Assembly: GCA_002682825.1 (NCBI GenBank)
Contig: NOKP01000001.1
Location: 3,227,296-3,291,295, forward strand
Direction: 5' to 3'
Origin: Neonectria sp. B-13
Taxonomy: Eukaryota; Ascomycota; Sordariomycetes; Hypocreales; Nectriaceae
DNA length: 64,000 nucleotides
Below the pieces are notes generated by a model. That model was not told the DNA's origin, did no database searches, and saw only the letters and a program-made list of their open reading frames with translations. The translations under genes and the position numbers were made by a program. Of the stretch, positions 22,501 through 34,538 are shown in pieces (within the stretch, counting starts at the first letter, position 1; every line of letters begins with the position of its first letter).

Positions 22501-25500
22501 CTTAACCCCTACGCACCTAGCTGCCAGCTCCGAGTACGCCGTCGCGTCCGCCCCGTCGTCCGCCGGAAGGTAAAAAACCTTGGGGGCTAATTTTAGTCCC
22601 CGAGGCCTTGGATTGCCAGCTCAGTCACACACCATTCATTCATCATCGATCTGGGCGATCGGCCGACAGAGGGGGGCAAGAAACACAAACACCTGTTTTT
22701 TTGCTTCTATTGCTGGCGTCACCCGGGGACAGGTCGTAGGGCCAACGTGTAGTCATTGTCCCTGCCAAGGCTGTCTTGTGTCTGCCTTGCTGGGACGGAG
22801 AAGGAGAGGAGTGACCGGCGGTGGAAGATACAGAGAGGCGGTCTGGCGTAGGCACGGTAGCGGAAGGGAGAAGGCGAAAGCGCCTAGAGAGAAGAGGGCA
22901 TAAGGGAGTGGCTTTAGGAAAAGGTAAGGCGGAGAGAAAGGACGAGACAATACGAGACAGACAAGCCGGAAAAGGACCCTCCTAGAGGAAGCAGAGGATG
23001 GCCCTGTGTTAAACGTGTGAGAGAGTGCGTACACCTTCATTCCTGATTCCTTACGTGTAAGGGAGTGAGAGGGTGGGGGAAGGGCCGTGAGAAGAATTGA
23101 TGAACGTTAAATTGGTGAAACCGGCAGGAACCAGGATGCAACGCCTTCCGGTAGGAGCATCAATTCATAGTTGTAAACGAGAGTGCGTGTTGACGAGGGG
23201 GAAAGCGCTGTAGCGAATAGCTCGTTGGATGGTTGTTGGATGATAGACGGATGCCGAAGCACAACGTCATGGCCAAGGAACGGGTGCCGTACTGCAACAA
23301 GATCAAGAGCGCGCGCATGGCACAATGATTACCTCAGGCAATACGGATAGAAGCCAAACAAAAAAAGCGTGGGTGCCCGAGGCCCCAAAGGCCAAAGTCC
23401 CTTGCATGCCCAGGAAACAAAGAAAGAAAGAAAAAAAAACCCCTCCCCAAACGGGACTACCGTCTCAGGGAAAAAGAGAGAAAAAACCGCGCCACTTCTT
23501 TTCCCCTGCATCACGTCATCTCCGCAAATCAAAGGCCCGGCCATATGCCAGCCACCTCGTAGCCCCACCGCAGGGCTGAATCAGCCAGTCACAAGTGTTA
23601 AAAGAGTCTGGTCCCGCCCCTCAAATCATCTCGTCGCATTTCCTCGTCCTCCTCAAGGCTTCTCCTCCTCCACGGCCAATCAATCCTGCTGCTTCCTCCA
23701 CCTCGACAAGCAATCAGATTCGTCCCAGCGTCGAAACACCTCTCTGTTTCGCTGGCCATTCACAGCGACTCGACTAATTGGACAAACGCCTTGCTCCCGT
23801 CTCCCCTTGCCGTGGCTCATTCGCATTCGCCTTGTTGATTTGACGGAACGAACCAGACGAGCGCCGGCTAGACGACAAGCTTTCCAGCGCAGCGACAAGT
23901 CGGGTTTGCGATTCGCCCAACCGCCTGCCCAGTCTCCCCAAACGGCAAAACAGCTCGAGTGCGGCACAATTTACCGCGCAGCAGCCCAGCAAGCCAGCAC
24001 GCACAGAGCCGCCGCCGCCTGTCAGTCAAGTCAAGTCAAACAAGAGCTCGAGCTTGACTGCCGACTCTGGACTCTGACTCGACGGCGTCAACACGACCCA
24101 TCACCAAGACGGCAAACAGCCGCTGGCAACTGTCGAGCACCTGGCCGCTCCTCATCACTGAGCGCTCTCAAGCCCAGAAAGGCCCTCATCAGCTGCAGCC
24201 TGAAAAGCGCCGTGCCCACTGCGCGCGCGTTACCTAACCTTTTCCCTCTCTACACGACTCTGCCCCAATTCCCTCCCCTCTCTTACTATTACCCACCACC
24301 CTCCCACTCTCCCACTCACTCTCCCAGAAGCGCGTGCCCCATCTGAGCAGCCTTTGAAAACAAAGGCGCGTCGTCCACTCACCCGACTTCAGCGGCTTTT
24401 GCTTCACCTCACCTGGCGCTTGTTGACTACCAGGGTACTTCTTTGGCCAGCCATCACTCCTCGTCTCTTCTTCCCTACTCGTTCTCTCCCTCACGTCTCG
24501 CCCCGGCCCTGGCCCTCGTCATACTCTCCCGTCCGTGTTAGTCCCTCTGCCGGGCGCACGCACACGCAAACTGTACCCGCACTCGCACGCACCGCACGCA
24601 CGCACGCACGCACTCAAGTGTTTCTGCCGCGCGACCGTCAGTCAGCCTTCGCCCGCCCGAGACAACCCACCCCCAAATTCCCCAATCAACCCACCTCCCG
24701 CCACCAGCAAATCAGCACGCTCTTCTCGCGTCGCCTTTTCGACCTCTCTCAACATCGCGACAACTGAAGCCTATCATTGCCTCCAGCTCGCTTTCATCAT
24801 CTCCATTGGCCGCTTCTCCTTGTCAGGTGACGGCCTATACCTGCGGATCCCGATTTTACCCCAGATTCACTGCCATCAATCAGCCCTCGACAAGGCCTGT
24901 CGCGTCCATAGCTTGGAGCGTCCCGAAGCCTCTTGGAGCTCATCATCTCCGCCTCGCCAGCCGTGCATCCGCGTCCGCGTTTGCGTCTGTCGCACCGCAC
25001 ACCACAAAAAGGTACGTAGAGCCTCCCTCGGTGCAACCACCTGCGAACAAAAACGCCCTTCCCTTCCCCCCCTCCCAACCACCGCGTTGGTGGCCTCCCC
25101 TTTGGGCCGTGAGTGTGAGTGCGAGTGCGCGCGCCAGCGAGCTGTCATTGCATCAACCCGCCCCGTCCATCCCAAACCGCCTTCAGCGCGAGAGAGTTGT
25201 CGCGACTCTGCTCCTCTGCTCGCCTTGCCTGAACCGCGTCTTTTTCCCCGCCTTGCCCTCCTTTGCAACGGTTGTTCGCATTGCATTGACGTTGGGCTTT
25301 TCGCTTGGCCGCGGCACACTGCCAACCTGTGCGCACTCGCGCTGCCCTCGCTCGCCCACTTGTCACTTACACCGACTCTTGGTGCTTGGGTGCTTAGGCT
25401 CCTGAAGCTTCCCCCCCGCCTTGGCTGTTCTGCACTGCACCGCACCGTCTGAAACCCTAACGAGGCTCATGCTGACGACACGGACATAGCCGCTGCTGCT

Positions 25501-26936
25501 CCGTCTGACGACCACCTACATCCCGTCCAGGGAAGGCAATCCACGCTTGGTACGTACCGTCGTTCTCTTTCTGTCTTCAGTTTGTGTTGCCTGCCTCTCT
25601 CTGTGTCTTGGTCGCACTTGGGCCCGGCGGTGCCGTGCGAGGAGCCCACGCTTCCTCGCCGACCTTCCTGATTCAAGCCCTCCCCGGCCAGAACCCCCTC
25701 TCGCATTTAGCACCTCGTCATCACCTCCAGCATCGTCATGTCCTCCTCTCTTCCCCCACGAGCCGGGTCACTTCAGTGTCGTGACACAGAGAGGCCCCCC
25801 TTGTCCCCTTGTCCCCTGTCTCTCCAGCCTTGACATGCACGCCCGCCGTGCTCCTCGTTGTTTGTCTGCCTGCCTCTGGGTCTCCGGGTCCAAGACTCGG
25901 CCCCACCCCCTGTTGCAAGGCGCAGGACTGCAGCTATCCAGAGCACTGGAAGAGACTCGAGCCTTAAGCCTCAAGGAGGCCGACTAGCTCGGGCGCTGCC
26001 TTGCCCTAGATGCGAGACTATGCAAGTCCCATAGCGCCTATCTGGATGTCTGCAGCCCAAGGCCCGCCCTCGCTGGCGGTCCGGTTCGCTGTCATTCGTG
26101 TCTGCGCCGCCACCACCACAACGACCCCCAAGCCGTTACTGCTGAGGCGGCGTGCGTGTTGACCGTGGTGGGCGTGGTGGGCCCTGGGTCTTGCATATTC
26201 CGTCATGCATGGACTTTGGGCTGCCAGCGCATCAAGAGTGTGTGGCTTCCCAGACGCGCCGCTGCACCCTTCCCGCTTGGCCCCCCAATCCCTCCCATTC
26301 CCCATTTTTCGCCGTCCCCTTCATCCCGGCCTGGCATATATACACATGAGCTAACGCCTATGGTTGGACAGATCTCTTTGAGCAAACAACCCACCACTCA
26401 ACAGCCAAGTCCAACTTCGCGTCGCGCTCTACCCTGTGCTCAACGCCCACAGCTCTCTGCAACTCGCTTCCTCCTCACGTGGCCTCGCTCCAGTTGCCTC
26501 AGCCACCCCAGGCCGTGACCAGCCACGACATCAGCCTGCATATGCCGTGGTCGACCATCTGAGCAACGCCTTGCCCACCATCCCGCCTGCCAGCTCATCC
26601 ACGCATATCCAATAGGTTGGGTGCCCGGACATCCACTACCCTTGGGAACAACCCTATCGTCAAAGGATACGACTCCCAACTTGAATGCCCAACTATACCC
26701 AAGCAGCCAACGGACTTTAAACCCCCCGCAGCTCGCTAATCGGGTGTTCCCTTGGATTGCAGCTATTCGTTATCTGCGCTCCTCCTGTCCCCGGCTGCCA
26801 TTGCCATTGCTATTGCTCAGTTTCTGCGCCTCGCGTAGCCTCCGTCACTGTTGAGCCTCATCACTCGACGACGAATTGAAACGCAACGAGGACGTCAAGC
26901 CTCGACAGACCGCACTGAGGGTTGACTCCTAGTATA
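22501..26936 (+). promoter_or_regulatory. Long pyrimidine-rich 5' flank or leader of hapB
   Basis: From about 23.5 kb to the hapB ATG the plus strand is C/T-rich, matching fungal promoters and long spliced leaders. CCAAT boxes occur at 23676-23682 (CCAATCA, plus), 24803-24809 (minus) and 26609-26613 (plus), and a CACGTG at 26476-26481. In A. nidulans the CCAAT complex is reported to control its own hapB gene, so the boxes may be autoregulatory. The 325- and 305-codon open frames here are low-complexity and I do not call them. Confidence 0.4.
24593..24613. repeat. ACGC tetranucleotide repeat
   Basis: About five copies of CGCA/ACGC in the C-rich flank upstream of hapB. Confidence 0.7.
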
Positions 26937-27884
26937 ATGGAGTACGCTCAATACACACAGCAACAGCAGGCTGCACACTCAGGTTACGCAAACTCGGGCG
27001 CTCAAAACAGTATCACCTCGCCCACAAACCACAACATCCCTCAGCACCCGGTGCAAACCTCCCCGATCCTCCCCAACCAGCAACAACAACCCCAAGGCCA
27101 GGGACACAACATGTATCAACCACAGTACGGCGTGCCACAGCAGGGCATGCAGCAGGTTCATTACGGCATGCCTGGTATCCAGGCTGCTGCAATGGCTGCA
27201 ACCGCTGCTGCCTCTGGCTCAAATTATGGCTATATGCCTTCCGACCCCAACATGCCTCACAGCTCACCCCGTATGGGTGGCGCCAATGCAAAGAAGGACG
27301 GCCGCCAGTCTCCTCGCATGAACAACATTTCCCAAATACCTGGTCGCCGAATGAGCCAGGTTACGAGCCCTGGAGTACCGAATGCGCAGACCATGATGGC
27401 CCACGCTGGGCCCCGGCCAGGTGTCGCCCCCCCTCAGATGCCCCAGGCGCAGATGCAACACCCTCAGTCCCCAGAGGTGGCACCCGGCAGCGGTGTTGAG
27501 GAATCGCCCCTTTATGTCAACGCGAAGCAGTTCCACCGGATCCTAAAGCGACGCGTTGCACGCCAAAGACTCGAGGAACAGCTCAGGCTGACGTCAAAGG
27601 GACGGAAGCCGTACCTCCACGAGTCGCGACACAACCATGCTATGCGCAGGCCCCGCGGCCCCGGCGGACGATTCCTTACTGCGGAAGAGGTCGCGGCTAT
27701 GGAGCGCGACACGACCAAAGGACCGGACGGCAGTATCGATGGTGGGGATTCTATTGCGACAACGAACGCGTCTGGATCCGCAGGGACCAAGCGCAAGTCT
27801 GAAGCCGATACCGAGAGTGCGAAGAAGAAAGCTAAGATAGAAATAGCAAGCTCCAAGGACGAAGAGGACGAGGATGACGGCTGA
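26937..27884 (+). CDS. hapB: CCAAT-binding complex subunit HapB (NF-YA/Hap2)
   Basis: A single 315-codon frame. NF-YA is the sequence-specific subunit of the heterotrimer that binds CCAAT and controls respiration, nitrogen, iron and redox genes. The NF-YA domain at about residues 189-252 has both parts: the subunit-association helix (ESPLYVNAKQFHRILKRR then VARQRLEEQLRL) and the DNA-binding part (KPYLHESRHNHAMRRPRGPG). N-terminal residues 1-185 are Gln/Met/Pro-rich, as in activation domains. The tail has a bipartite basic signal GTKRKSEADTESAKKKAKIE and ends in an acidic DEEDEDDG. I start at the ATG 26937; the frame is open a few codons further up but without an ATG. No intron interrupts the domain. 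Confidence 0.95.
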   Translation: MEYAQYTQQQQAAHSGYANSGAQNSITSPTNHNIPQHPVQTSPILPNQQQQPQGQGHNMYQPQYGVPQQGMQQVHYGMPGIQAAAMAATAAASGSNYGYMPSDPNMPHSSPRMGGANAKKDGRQSPRMNNISQIPGRRMSQVTSPGVPNAQTMMAHAGPRPGVAPPQMPQAQMQHPQSPEVAPGSGVEESPLYVNAKQFHRILKRRVARQRLEEQLRLTSKGRKPYLHESRHNHAMRRPRGPGGRFLTAEEVAAMERDTTKGPDGSIDGGDSIATTNASGSAGTKRKSEADTESAKKKAKIEIASSKDEEDEDDG

Positions 27885-29369
27885 CGACGCGTTGACGCGT
27901 GCGAGCCTCCATGGTCTCCTTTGTCAGCCTACAAGCGGTTTACGATGTCACGACAGCAGACATGATTCTTGTTCTTGATTTTCTCTCTTCTTCTCACTAT
28001 GTTCCAAGCAACTTCCAAACAACTCCCCGCTCTCTTTTGTGCCAGAAGGTCCCTGGAGAATGGGATGTGTGTTCAACCCGGCAAGGTGCCTGTGGTTAAT
28101 TGTGGCTCGTCTTTTGATATTAGCACCTTCGCTTGTGGTTTTTATGGGAGTTGCTGGTTCCTGTGGAAGGAACCAGCAACTTGATTTTTATCGATTTCTT
28201 TTAATACAGCACTGGACTGGCAACAGCATGCCGCAGGCATCTTCGGATGGACGGCGGTCTCAGGATGATCGGATGGACAGAATGCATGGACGATTTGACA
28301 CGATGGATACCCCCTCTTCGTTATTTCGTTGGGTCGCTTCTACTTTGTTTTCGACCTTGTATCTTGCCGACTTGTTTTGCGAATCATTTGCTCGTCGTCG
28401 GAAACGTGGGTCTGGCTACCAACGGAGCGCCAACTGACGGACGACTGGTCTCTTGCGAGCAGGGACATCAAGTTGGCGGACAAAGGCGATGGGAGGAAAG
28501 GAAAAAAACGAGGAAAATTCTTGATAAAAAACAATTGTTGGAAGATATTTGGGAAAGAGAAAAATAGTTTCCTAAGGAGGTCTGTTCTTGTTTGCCCAGT
28601 TGAGGAAGGGATTAGACTCAACCACGGTTATCCGTCGCCGGATAATGCCTAGGGAAAGACTTTACCACAAATTGAGAATTCTGTATGCTTTCAATTGCCA
28701 GTACGTGCAAGTGAAGATGCTACATGCCATCCATGTATTGGTCAAATGATGGCATACTACTAGTACGAAGTAACTTGTTCCCTACTTAGTAGTACTAAGG
28801 TAACCTTGGGTACTGTGTATGGCTTCTGAATCCCGTGCCCCCCCCCGTGCAAATCGTCTACCGTGTAATTACAGCGTGACCTTCACCTCTCACGGGCGGG
28901 CACCGATTGGCCGGCTGGGTTACCAAAATAGCGGCTTTGAGTTTGCCTTCAATGACGGGAACGTGCCGAGGAGCAGAGCGCCGGGGACCTGGGGAAGGAG
29001 GGGTTCGAGGAGCAGGTACCTGCAACCTATCCGTACCCGGATCAGGGACGGAATTAGTGACCCGCATTTCACCTCGAGCCGTGGCCGCTGGTGGCTCTAT
29101 TACCCAGGTCGCACGGCTGCGCAGAGCTGTACCTCGGCTTGTCAGATTGACGACCGAGCATCAGTCCCCTCAACGTCACAGCAATATGTAGAGACCATTT
29201 CTCATTCCAGACTCGCAGACAGGGGGTTCTGTCTGGTTCAGCACATTCTCCAGCCATCTTTCACCCAGGAACTCTTGGACTGTCCGTTTTGGTTTGTAGG
29301 AAAGACTGCCACTGCCACTCTGTTCAGCATTCCCCGTGTATTTGCACATCAGCGACCACCACCGGCATC
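27885..29369. other. Intergenic between hapB and the phosphotransferase gene
   Basis: No supportable gene. The left part probably holds the hapB 3' UTR. A dyad CTTAGTAGTACTAAG is at 28785-28799, in a TAC/GTA-rich patch from about 28755 to 28815. The 207-codon frame at 28819-29442 runs into the next gene in another frame and lacks domain signal. Confidence 0.45.
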
Positions 29370-30654
29370 ATGGCTGGCAGGGTACGACAGCCCATCGACG
29401 AGGCGGCCTTTGGGAGATACATCTCTGAACATGTGCCCGTGATCAAGGCTCCGATCGAGCTGAAGCAGGTGAGCTCCTCAATTTCCATGCCGTCGGTCGC
29501 GTGCGCATCGCGGAGCCGTCTATAGTTTCGTTACGTTACTGACCGCAGGTGACGTCAACCTCCAGTTCGGCTTCGGTCAGTCGAATCCCACATACCAGAT
29601 CACTGCCGCCGACGGGCAGCGCTTCGTGATGCGCAAGAAGCCCCCGGGAAAGCTCCTCTCCAAGACGGCCCACAAGGTCGAGCGTGAGTACCGCATCATG
29701 CACGCCCTCGAGCACACGGACGTGGCGGTGCCCAAGACGTACTGCCTGTGCGAGGATGACTCCATCATCGGCACGCCCTTCTACATCATGTCATTCCTCG
29801 ACGGCCGCATCTTCGAGGACTTCACCATGCCGGGCGTCAGCCCCGCAGAGCGCGAGGCCATGTGGCGCGCGGCCGTCGAGACCCTGGCGCGCTTCCACGC
29901 CGTCGACTACAAGGCGGTCGGGCTGGAGCGCTTCGGCAAGCCGGAAGGGTTCTACAACCGCCAGATCCAGACCTGGATCACCATCTGCGGCAGCCAGGAG
30001 AAGGCCGTCGACGTGGAGACCAAGGAGCCCGTGGGCAAGCTGCCGCACTTTGACGAGACGGTGCGCTTCTTCAAGAACGAGCGGCTGCAGCCCAAGGACA
30101 AGGCGACGCTGGTGCATGGCGACTACAAGATCGACAACCTGGTGTTCCACAAGACGGAGCCGCGGGTCATCGGTATTCTAGAGTAAGTCTGCAAATCCTG
30201 CCCCCTTCGCAATGGCTGTTCTATCTCAGGGGCTCTCTTTTTCTTTTCTTTTCTAACGCATCACAGCTGGGAGATGTCGACAGTGGGCCACCCGCTCTCG
30301 GACGTGTGCAACTTCATGACCAACTTCTACACGGCGCAACACGCCGGCGCGTCGCCCTACGACGCGTCGGGGTTCCTGCCGGGGCGGACTCCGGGGCTGC
30401 CGCAGCCGGAGCAGATCCTGGAGTGGTACACGGCGACGAGCGGATACGACCCGCGGGCGGAGGTGGCGTGGGGCATGGCGTTCAACGTGTGGAAGCTGGC
30501 GGGTGTGTGCCAGGGCATCGCGGCGCGGTACGCGACGCGACAGGCAAGCAGCGAGAAGGCCAAGCACCACGCGGTGACGAGGGGCCCGATGGCCGAGTTT
30601 GCGTGGGCCTTGGCGAAGGAGGCGGGTGCCGGGGAGACGGGGTCTCGGTTGTAG
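29370..30654 (+). CDS. APH-family phosphotransferase (ACAD10/11 N-domain type)
   Basis: Three exons, 29370-29468, 29566-30182 and 30267-30654, give 367 residues. The first splice creates ELKQFGFGQSNPTYQI, the glycine-rich loop of the family; the second splits an Asp codon and gives GILDWEMSTVGHPLSD. Catalytic-loop LVHGDYKIDNLVFH and the metal-binding DWE are intact, so the kinase-like fold should be active. The nearest family is the aminoglycoside-phosphotransferase-like domain fused to acyl-CoA dehydrogenase in ACAD10/11, here free-standing; the substrate is unknown (4-hydroxyacyl-CoA is a possibility by analogy). Codons are almost all G/C-ending, producing long open shadows in other frames. 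The C-terminus, AGAGETGSRL, is not a canonical peroxisomal signal. Confidence 0.88.
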
Positions 30655-31413
30655 TGGACGGGGTCTCGAGGTGTTTGCAAGGTTGATATGATAGCAGTTA
30701 TAGAAAAAAGAATTAAGAAAAAAAATAAAAGACCGAGTTCTTACATAACTACGGTACTATGTAAGCTAGGTCTAGATTGAAAGTGACGAACACGAGCTAG
30801 ATATTGGTGGACGAAAAGGTTGTCATTATTTGTTCATGTTGATTCGGCGAGCTATTGGTGTCACCCAACACTCCCGCATCTACTACCTAGATTTAAACAC
30901 CAAGCAATCTCTGGCCCAAACAACCCCTTTCATCCACCATGCCAGGTACCCCTGTAGATAGATCTTGGATTGCAAACAGATTTGAGCTTTCCCATTGCGT
31001 AAGTACCGACCTACCTACCTACCTGAGATAAATTTCCTGCCAAACTGCCAAGTGATTGGAGTGCAGATGCTCAGATCTGCTAGCCAGGTGTCTTATCTCC
31101 ATCGGGCTGTGCAGGCCCAATCAGGGCGCCTCCCGTTCACATTTCGTCGTGCAAGAAATCCGAGACACTGGATTTATGACGTTGCACTGCACTGTTGGAG
31201 AATCTACGACGTATTTCAATTCATTCCCGTTCGTCAATCCCTGTGGCCATCACCTTCTATCTCCAGCCTTCGCCTCAATCGCATCAGTCACGTCAAATTC
31301 CGCCGTCCCAGGCCACTTCAAGCCTGAACGTCACCTCTATCAATTCGGCGCAACTAATAACTAACTGCGTGTGCCCTTGGACGCTTGGCTCGCGGCCCAC
31401 GCGTCCCCGTCTC
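30655..31413. other. Intergenic between the phosphotransferase and yvc1
   Basis: An A-rich patch at about 30700-30735 probably marks the 3' end of the phosphotransferase transcript. CTAC tetranucleotide copies occur at about 31007-31024. No gene seen. Confidence 0.45.
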
Positions 31414-33826
31414 ATGGCCGACCATCGCAGGCGCATCAGACTGGCCACGCCGCCTACTCCCGATGAGCGGCGGCCGCTGTTGAGCAGGCTCAGCACCGGC
31501 GTGGGCGTCGAGAATGCAGAGACGCTCTACAGCTGCATGACGGATCCTCACAGCCACTTGCCCGTCTACACCAACATCCACCGCATCCGCCGCGACATCA
31601 TCAGCGTCGTTGAGGACCACCTGAGTCTGCAGCAGCTGCAGGACCTCAAGATCAACGTCACCGTCGTGAGGCCTCTCGTCGATAAGTTCTTTGGCCTGGA
31701 GGACATCTCCATCAGTAAGCCCTTTGCCATCTAGCTTTTGCCGAATCCGCCCAAGCTTGCATCATGAAGCAGAGCCTCCGCTGACCCGTCGCGCCAAGTC
31801 TACTGCTTGCTGGTCAACCGCGCCCAGTTCCTTGAGGAGCAGTCTCACCTGAACAATCGCCACAATGTAAACTATTCGCGTGCCACGTTGTGCGAGCTCA
31901 TCGCCACACGCATCCTCCGCCGCTTCGGCGAGGCCCATACCGGACCGGAGGGGCTCCTGTTGCTGGCCCACATCCTCGTTGCCGGCTTCGAGCCGTTCCA
32001 GAACGCCCCAGACGAGATACGCGACGAGGCCGAGCGCACCACCTCGTGGACGCACCACAAGACGCTTCCGTCGCTCGAGGTCGCCATTGTCACCGAGAGC
32101 AAGCTCTTCCTGAGCTCTGCCACCTGTCAGAAGGTTGTAAATGCCATCTACGAGGGTCGTATCGTCTACACGCCCTCGACCTTTTGGGACATCATCCCGG
32201 ATCACTACAAGCTGAAGCCCATCTCTCTCTACGACCCCCGGGACTCGCCCTTGCTGAACCAGTACCGCCTGATCGTCCCTCGGACAAGGAATGTTCTCGA
32301 GTCCATCCAGTTCACTGTCCTACTCTGCCTGTACATGGGGGTCATGGTGCACAGGAGAAAGGACTCCTGGGGCGCGCTTGAGATTGGGTTTGATATCTTT
32401 GCGTTTGGATGGGCCCTGGATCAGTTTGCGACTATTCTGGCACACGGCTGGTAGGCTTACCTTATGACTGACTTTCATTTGGAGTAGACGCTGACGAGGA
32501 GAATCAGGAACGTTTACACGCAAAACCTCTGGTCGTTTCTCGACGTTGCATTCGTACTCATTTACTGGGTATACCTCAGCCTGCGGCTCTACGGATTGCA
32601 TGTTGGCGAAATTGGCCCTGCCGAGCAAGCTTACGACGTGCTGGCGCTCGCTGCTCCTGTCCTGGTTCCTCGCCTGGCTTTTAACCTGATGCGGGATAAC
32701 CTCGTGTTCTTGGCCCTGAGGTCGATGATGGCCGATTTCTTCTTTCTGACAGCTCTCTCTGCCTGGTGCTTTCTCGGGTTCTTGCTGTCGCTGCTATGGC
32801 TTGGCGAGGGAACCCACCAGCTTGTGTAAGTCTAATGGTGTCGCCTGAAGGCTTTGTTTGTTGCTAACATGACATGCAGGACCATCTCAAAGTGGATGAT
32901 TTACATCTGGTTTGGGCTCGATGCCACGGGAATTCATCGTTCTGTAAGTCTAAACGTGCCCTCCTTGGTCGTTGTATCTGACATAGTGGTAGACCGAATT
33001 TCACTGGCTGTTGGGACCTAGCGTTATGGTGGCGTTCGCATTCCTGGGCAACACCTTGTTTCTGACCATCATGGTGTCGATGTTGTCCAACACCTTCAGC
33101 AACATTTCCACAAACGCCACCGCCGAGATCCAGTTCCGCCGAGCAGTCCTCACCCTCGAGGGCGTCAAGGCCGACGCCGTGTTTGCGTACCAGCCGCCTT
33201 TCAACATCCTTGCCGTCTTCCTGTTTGTCCCTCTCAAGTTCATTGTGAGCCCGCGATGGTTCCACAAGATCCACGTTGCAGCCGTCAAGTTCCTCAACCT
33301 GCCCCTCCTGCTCATCATCGCCGTCGCCGAACGTCGTCTGCTCTGGCCCCCGCGCCATTTGATCGAGTCCGGCTCCGAGCCCAAGACCACACCGACCAAG
33401 AGCCGGTTCTGGAAGAAGTGGCGTCTGACCGTGCACCGAGATATCCGAGCCGTGTTCCAAGTCTCACCCCCGGACACTGTCCAGGACGACATTGCAGTTG
33501 ACGACGAGATGACCCACCACCTCATCCGCAGGCAGTTCACGCGGAGCAACACAAACGAACCGCACCAGCGGCAGCTATCGCGTCGCGATTCGATGTTCCC
33601 GGGCATCTCGCAGAAGCTGCGGGGCTCTTTCGCCGAGCCGGAGGATCTCGAGGGTATGACGGAGAGGCTGGAGAACATGGAGCGATCGATGCGCCGAATG
33701 GAGGCCATGATGGCGCAATTGGTGCCCGACTTTGAGGAGGCGGTTGAGGACGAGCTGGACGAGAGTGGGACATTGGGCAACGATGCAGTGACGACACAGT
33801 CGTCCTTTAGGGAGCTGCCTAAGTAA
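31414..33826 (+). CDS. yvc1: Vacuolar TRP-type cation channel Yvc1
   Basis: Five exons: 31414-31714, 31799-32450, 32508-32825, 32880-32943 and 32993-33826, giving 722 residues. Yvc1 is the fungal TRP channel that releases Ca2+ from the vacuole and is also linked to hyphal polarity. A soluble N-terminal region of about 300 residues precedes hydrophobic segments such as NVLESIQFTVLLCLYMGVMV, then LWSFLDVAFVLIYWVYLSL, LLSLLWLG and GPSVMVAFAFLGNTLFLTI. The pore-region signature WFGLDATGI (about 434-442) lies in the 64-nt fourth exon. After the last helix comes a basic juxtamembrane stretch, then a cytosolic tail with a short coiled coil around LEGMTERLENMERSMRRMEA and an acidic cluster. The exon 2 acceptor is AAG, an uncommon type, but frame and helix continuity support it. 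Confidence 0.9.
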
Positions 33827-34226
33827 CTTGGATGAGCATTGCGATGGTGTTTTATACCTATTTATCTTTGGTTTGGAAAAGCGCAAACTACACGTGCGTT
33901 TGGCTTAAAGGCCATTGTCATCCGCAAACAATTAGACAGTTAGACAATTGGATAACATAGTTTTCCTTTTCATATATTCACCCATGACCGTCCGTTCACC
34001 TTCTGGTCATCTCCATCTTCAACCATGGACACTCACACACTGTCCCTAACCTCTATATTCAACCACGGTCACTGTCCCTCATCTATATATTCAACCACGA
34101 ACACTGTCCCTCACCTACGTCTTCTACCACGCACACTTCAAACCGAAACAGAACCACCAAACACCCATTACAACCTTGTCGTTTTGGAACCTCATCCCAA
34201 CAGTCTTTTGGTCCGCCGCAAAAAAC
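33827..34226. other. Intergenic, yvc1 3' region with tandem repeat
   Basis: Holds a degenerate tandem repeat just upstream of the next small gene (listed separately) and a CACGTG at about 33893. Confidence 0.5.
34011..34138. repeat. Degenerate 32-bp tandem repeat
   Basis: Two close copies at 34051-34082 and 34083-34114 share TATTCAACCACG and ACTGTCCCTCA. Weaker copies flank them on both sides. They lie in the presumptive leader of the gene at 34227. Confidence 0.65.
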
Positions 34227-34538
34227 ATGTGCACCCTTACCTACTTCGATCACAAAGCCTGCAAGCATGTCTGGGCCGTTGTTACGGAGCCCTGCGAGCC
34301 CTTCATGGGTTTCAGCACATGCCCTATCTTCTGCGATGGCTCGGCTAAGCCGACTCCTCGATACCTGCGGACGCGAAGCCGGCCTTGCCCGCAGTGCGAT
34401 CTGAACGGCGTCTACGACCGCAACCTGGTTCGCATGGTGGAAACGATGGAATGGGGTGTCAAGTGGGGGCTTGGGCCTGGGCGGGATGATTTGGGCTGTG
34501 ATTTGAAGCTGCCCGGGAGAGGGTGTGTGATTCTGTGA
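34227..34538 (+). CDS. Small Cys-rich protein, unnamed
   Basis: A 103-codon frame from the ATG 34227. I do not recognise the family by name. Regularly placed residues suggest a zinc ribbon or a similar small fold: MCTLTYFDHKACKHVW, then PCEPFMGFSTCPIFCDG, and RPCPQCDLNG with a CxxC. The last third is WGVKWGLGPG and DLGCDLKLPGRGCVIL. No signal peptide is visible, so it is probably intracellular rather than a secreted effector. It ends in GCVIL, which could be read as a C-a-a-X-like end but lacks the right spacing. Codons are gene-like. A tandem repeat fills its 5' flank. Could be a Sordariomycete lineage-specific gene. Confidence 0.6.
   Translation: MCTLTYFDHKACKHVWAVVTEPCEPFMGFSTCPIFCDGSAKPTPRYLRTRSRPCPQCDLNGVYDRNLVRMVETMEWGVKWGLGPGRDDLGCDLKLPGRGCVIL

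Noticed and set aside
23369..25452. Two long open frames (325 and 305 codons) upstream of hapB
   Set aside because: Low-complexity Pro/Ser/Arg/His composition, similar frames on the opposite strand, no domain pattern. They fit a C/T-rich leader with few stops.
28819..29442. 207-codon frame before the phosphotransferase
   Set aside because: It runs into the true first exon in another frame and shows no family features.
29684..30181. 165-codon frame overlapping the phosphotransferase
   Set aside because: Ser/Arg/Thr-rich frame-shift shadow of a high-GC3 gene.
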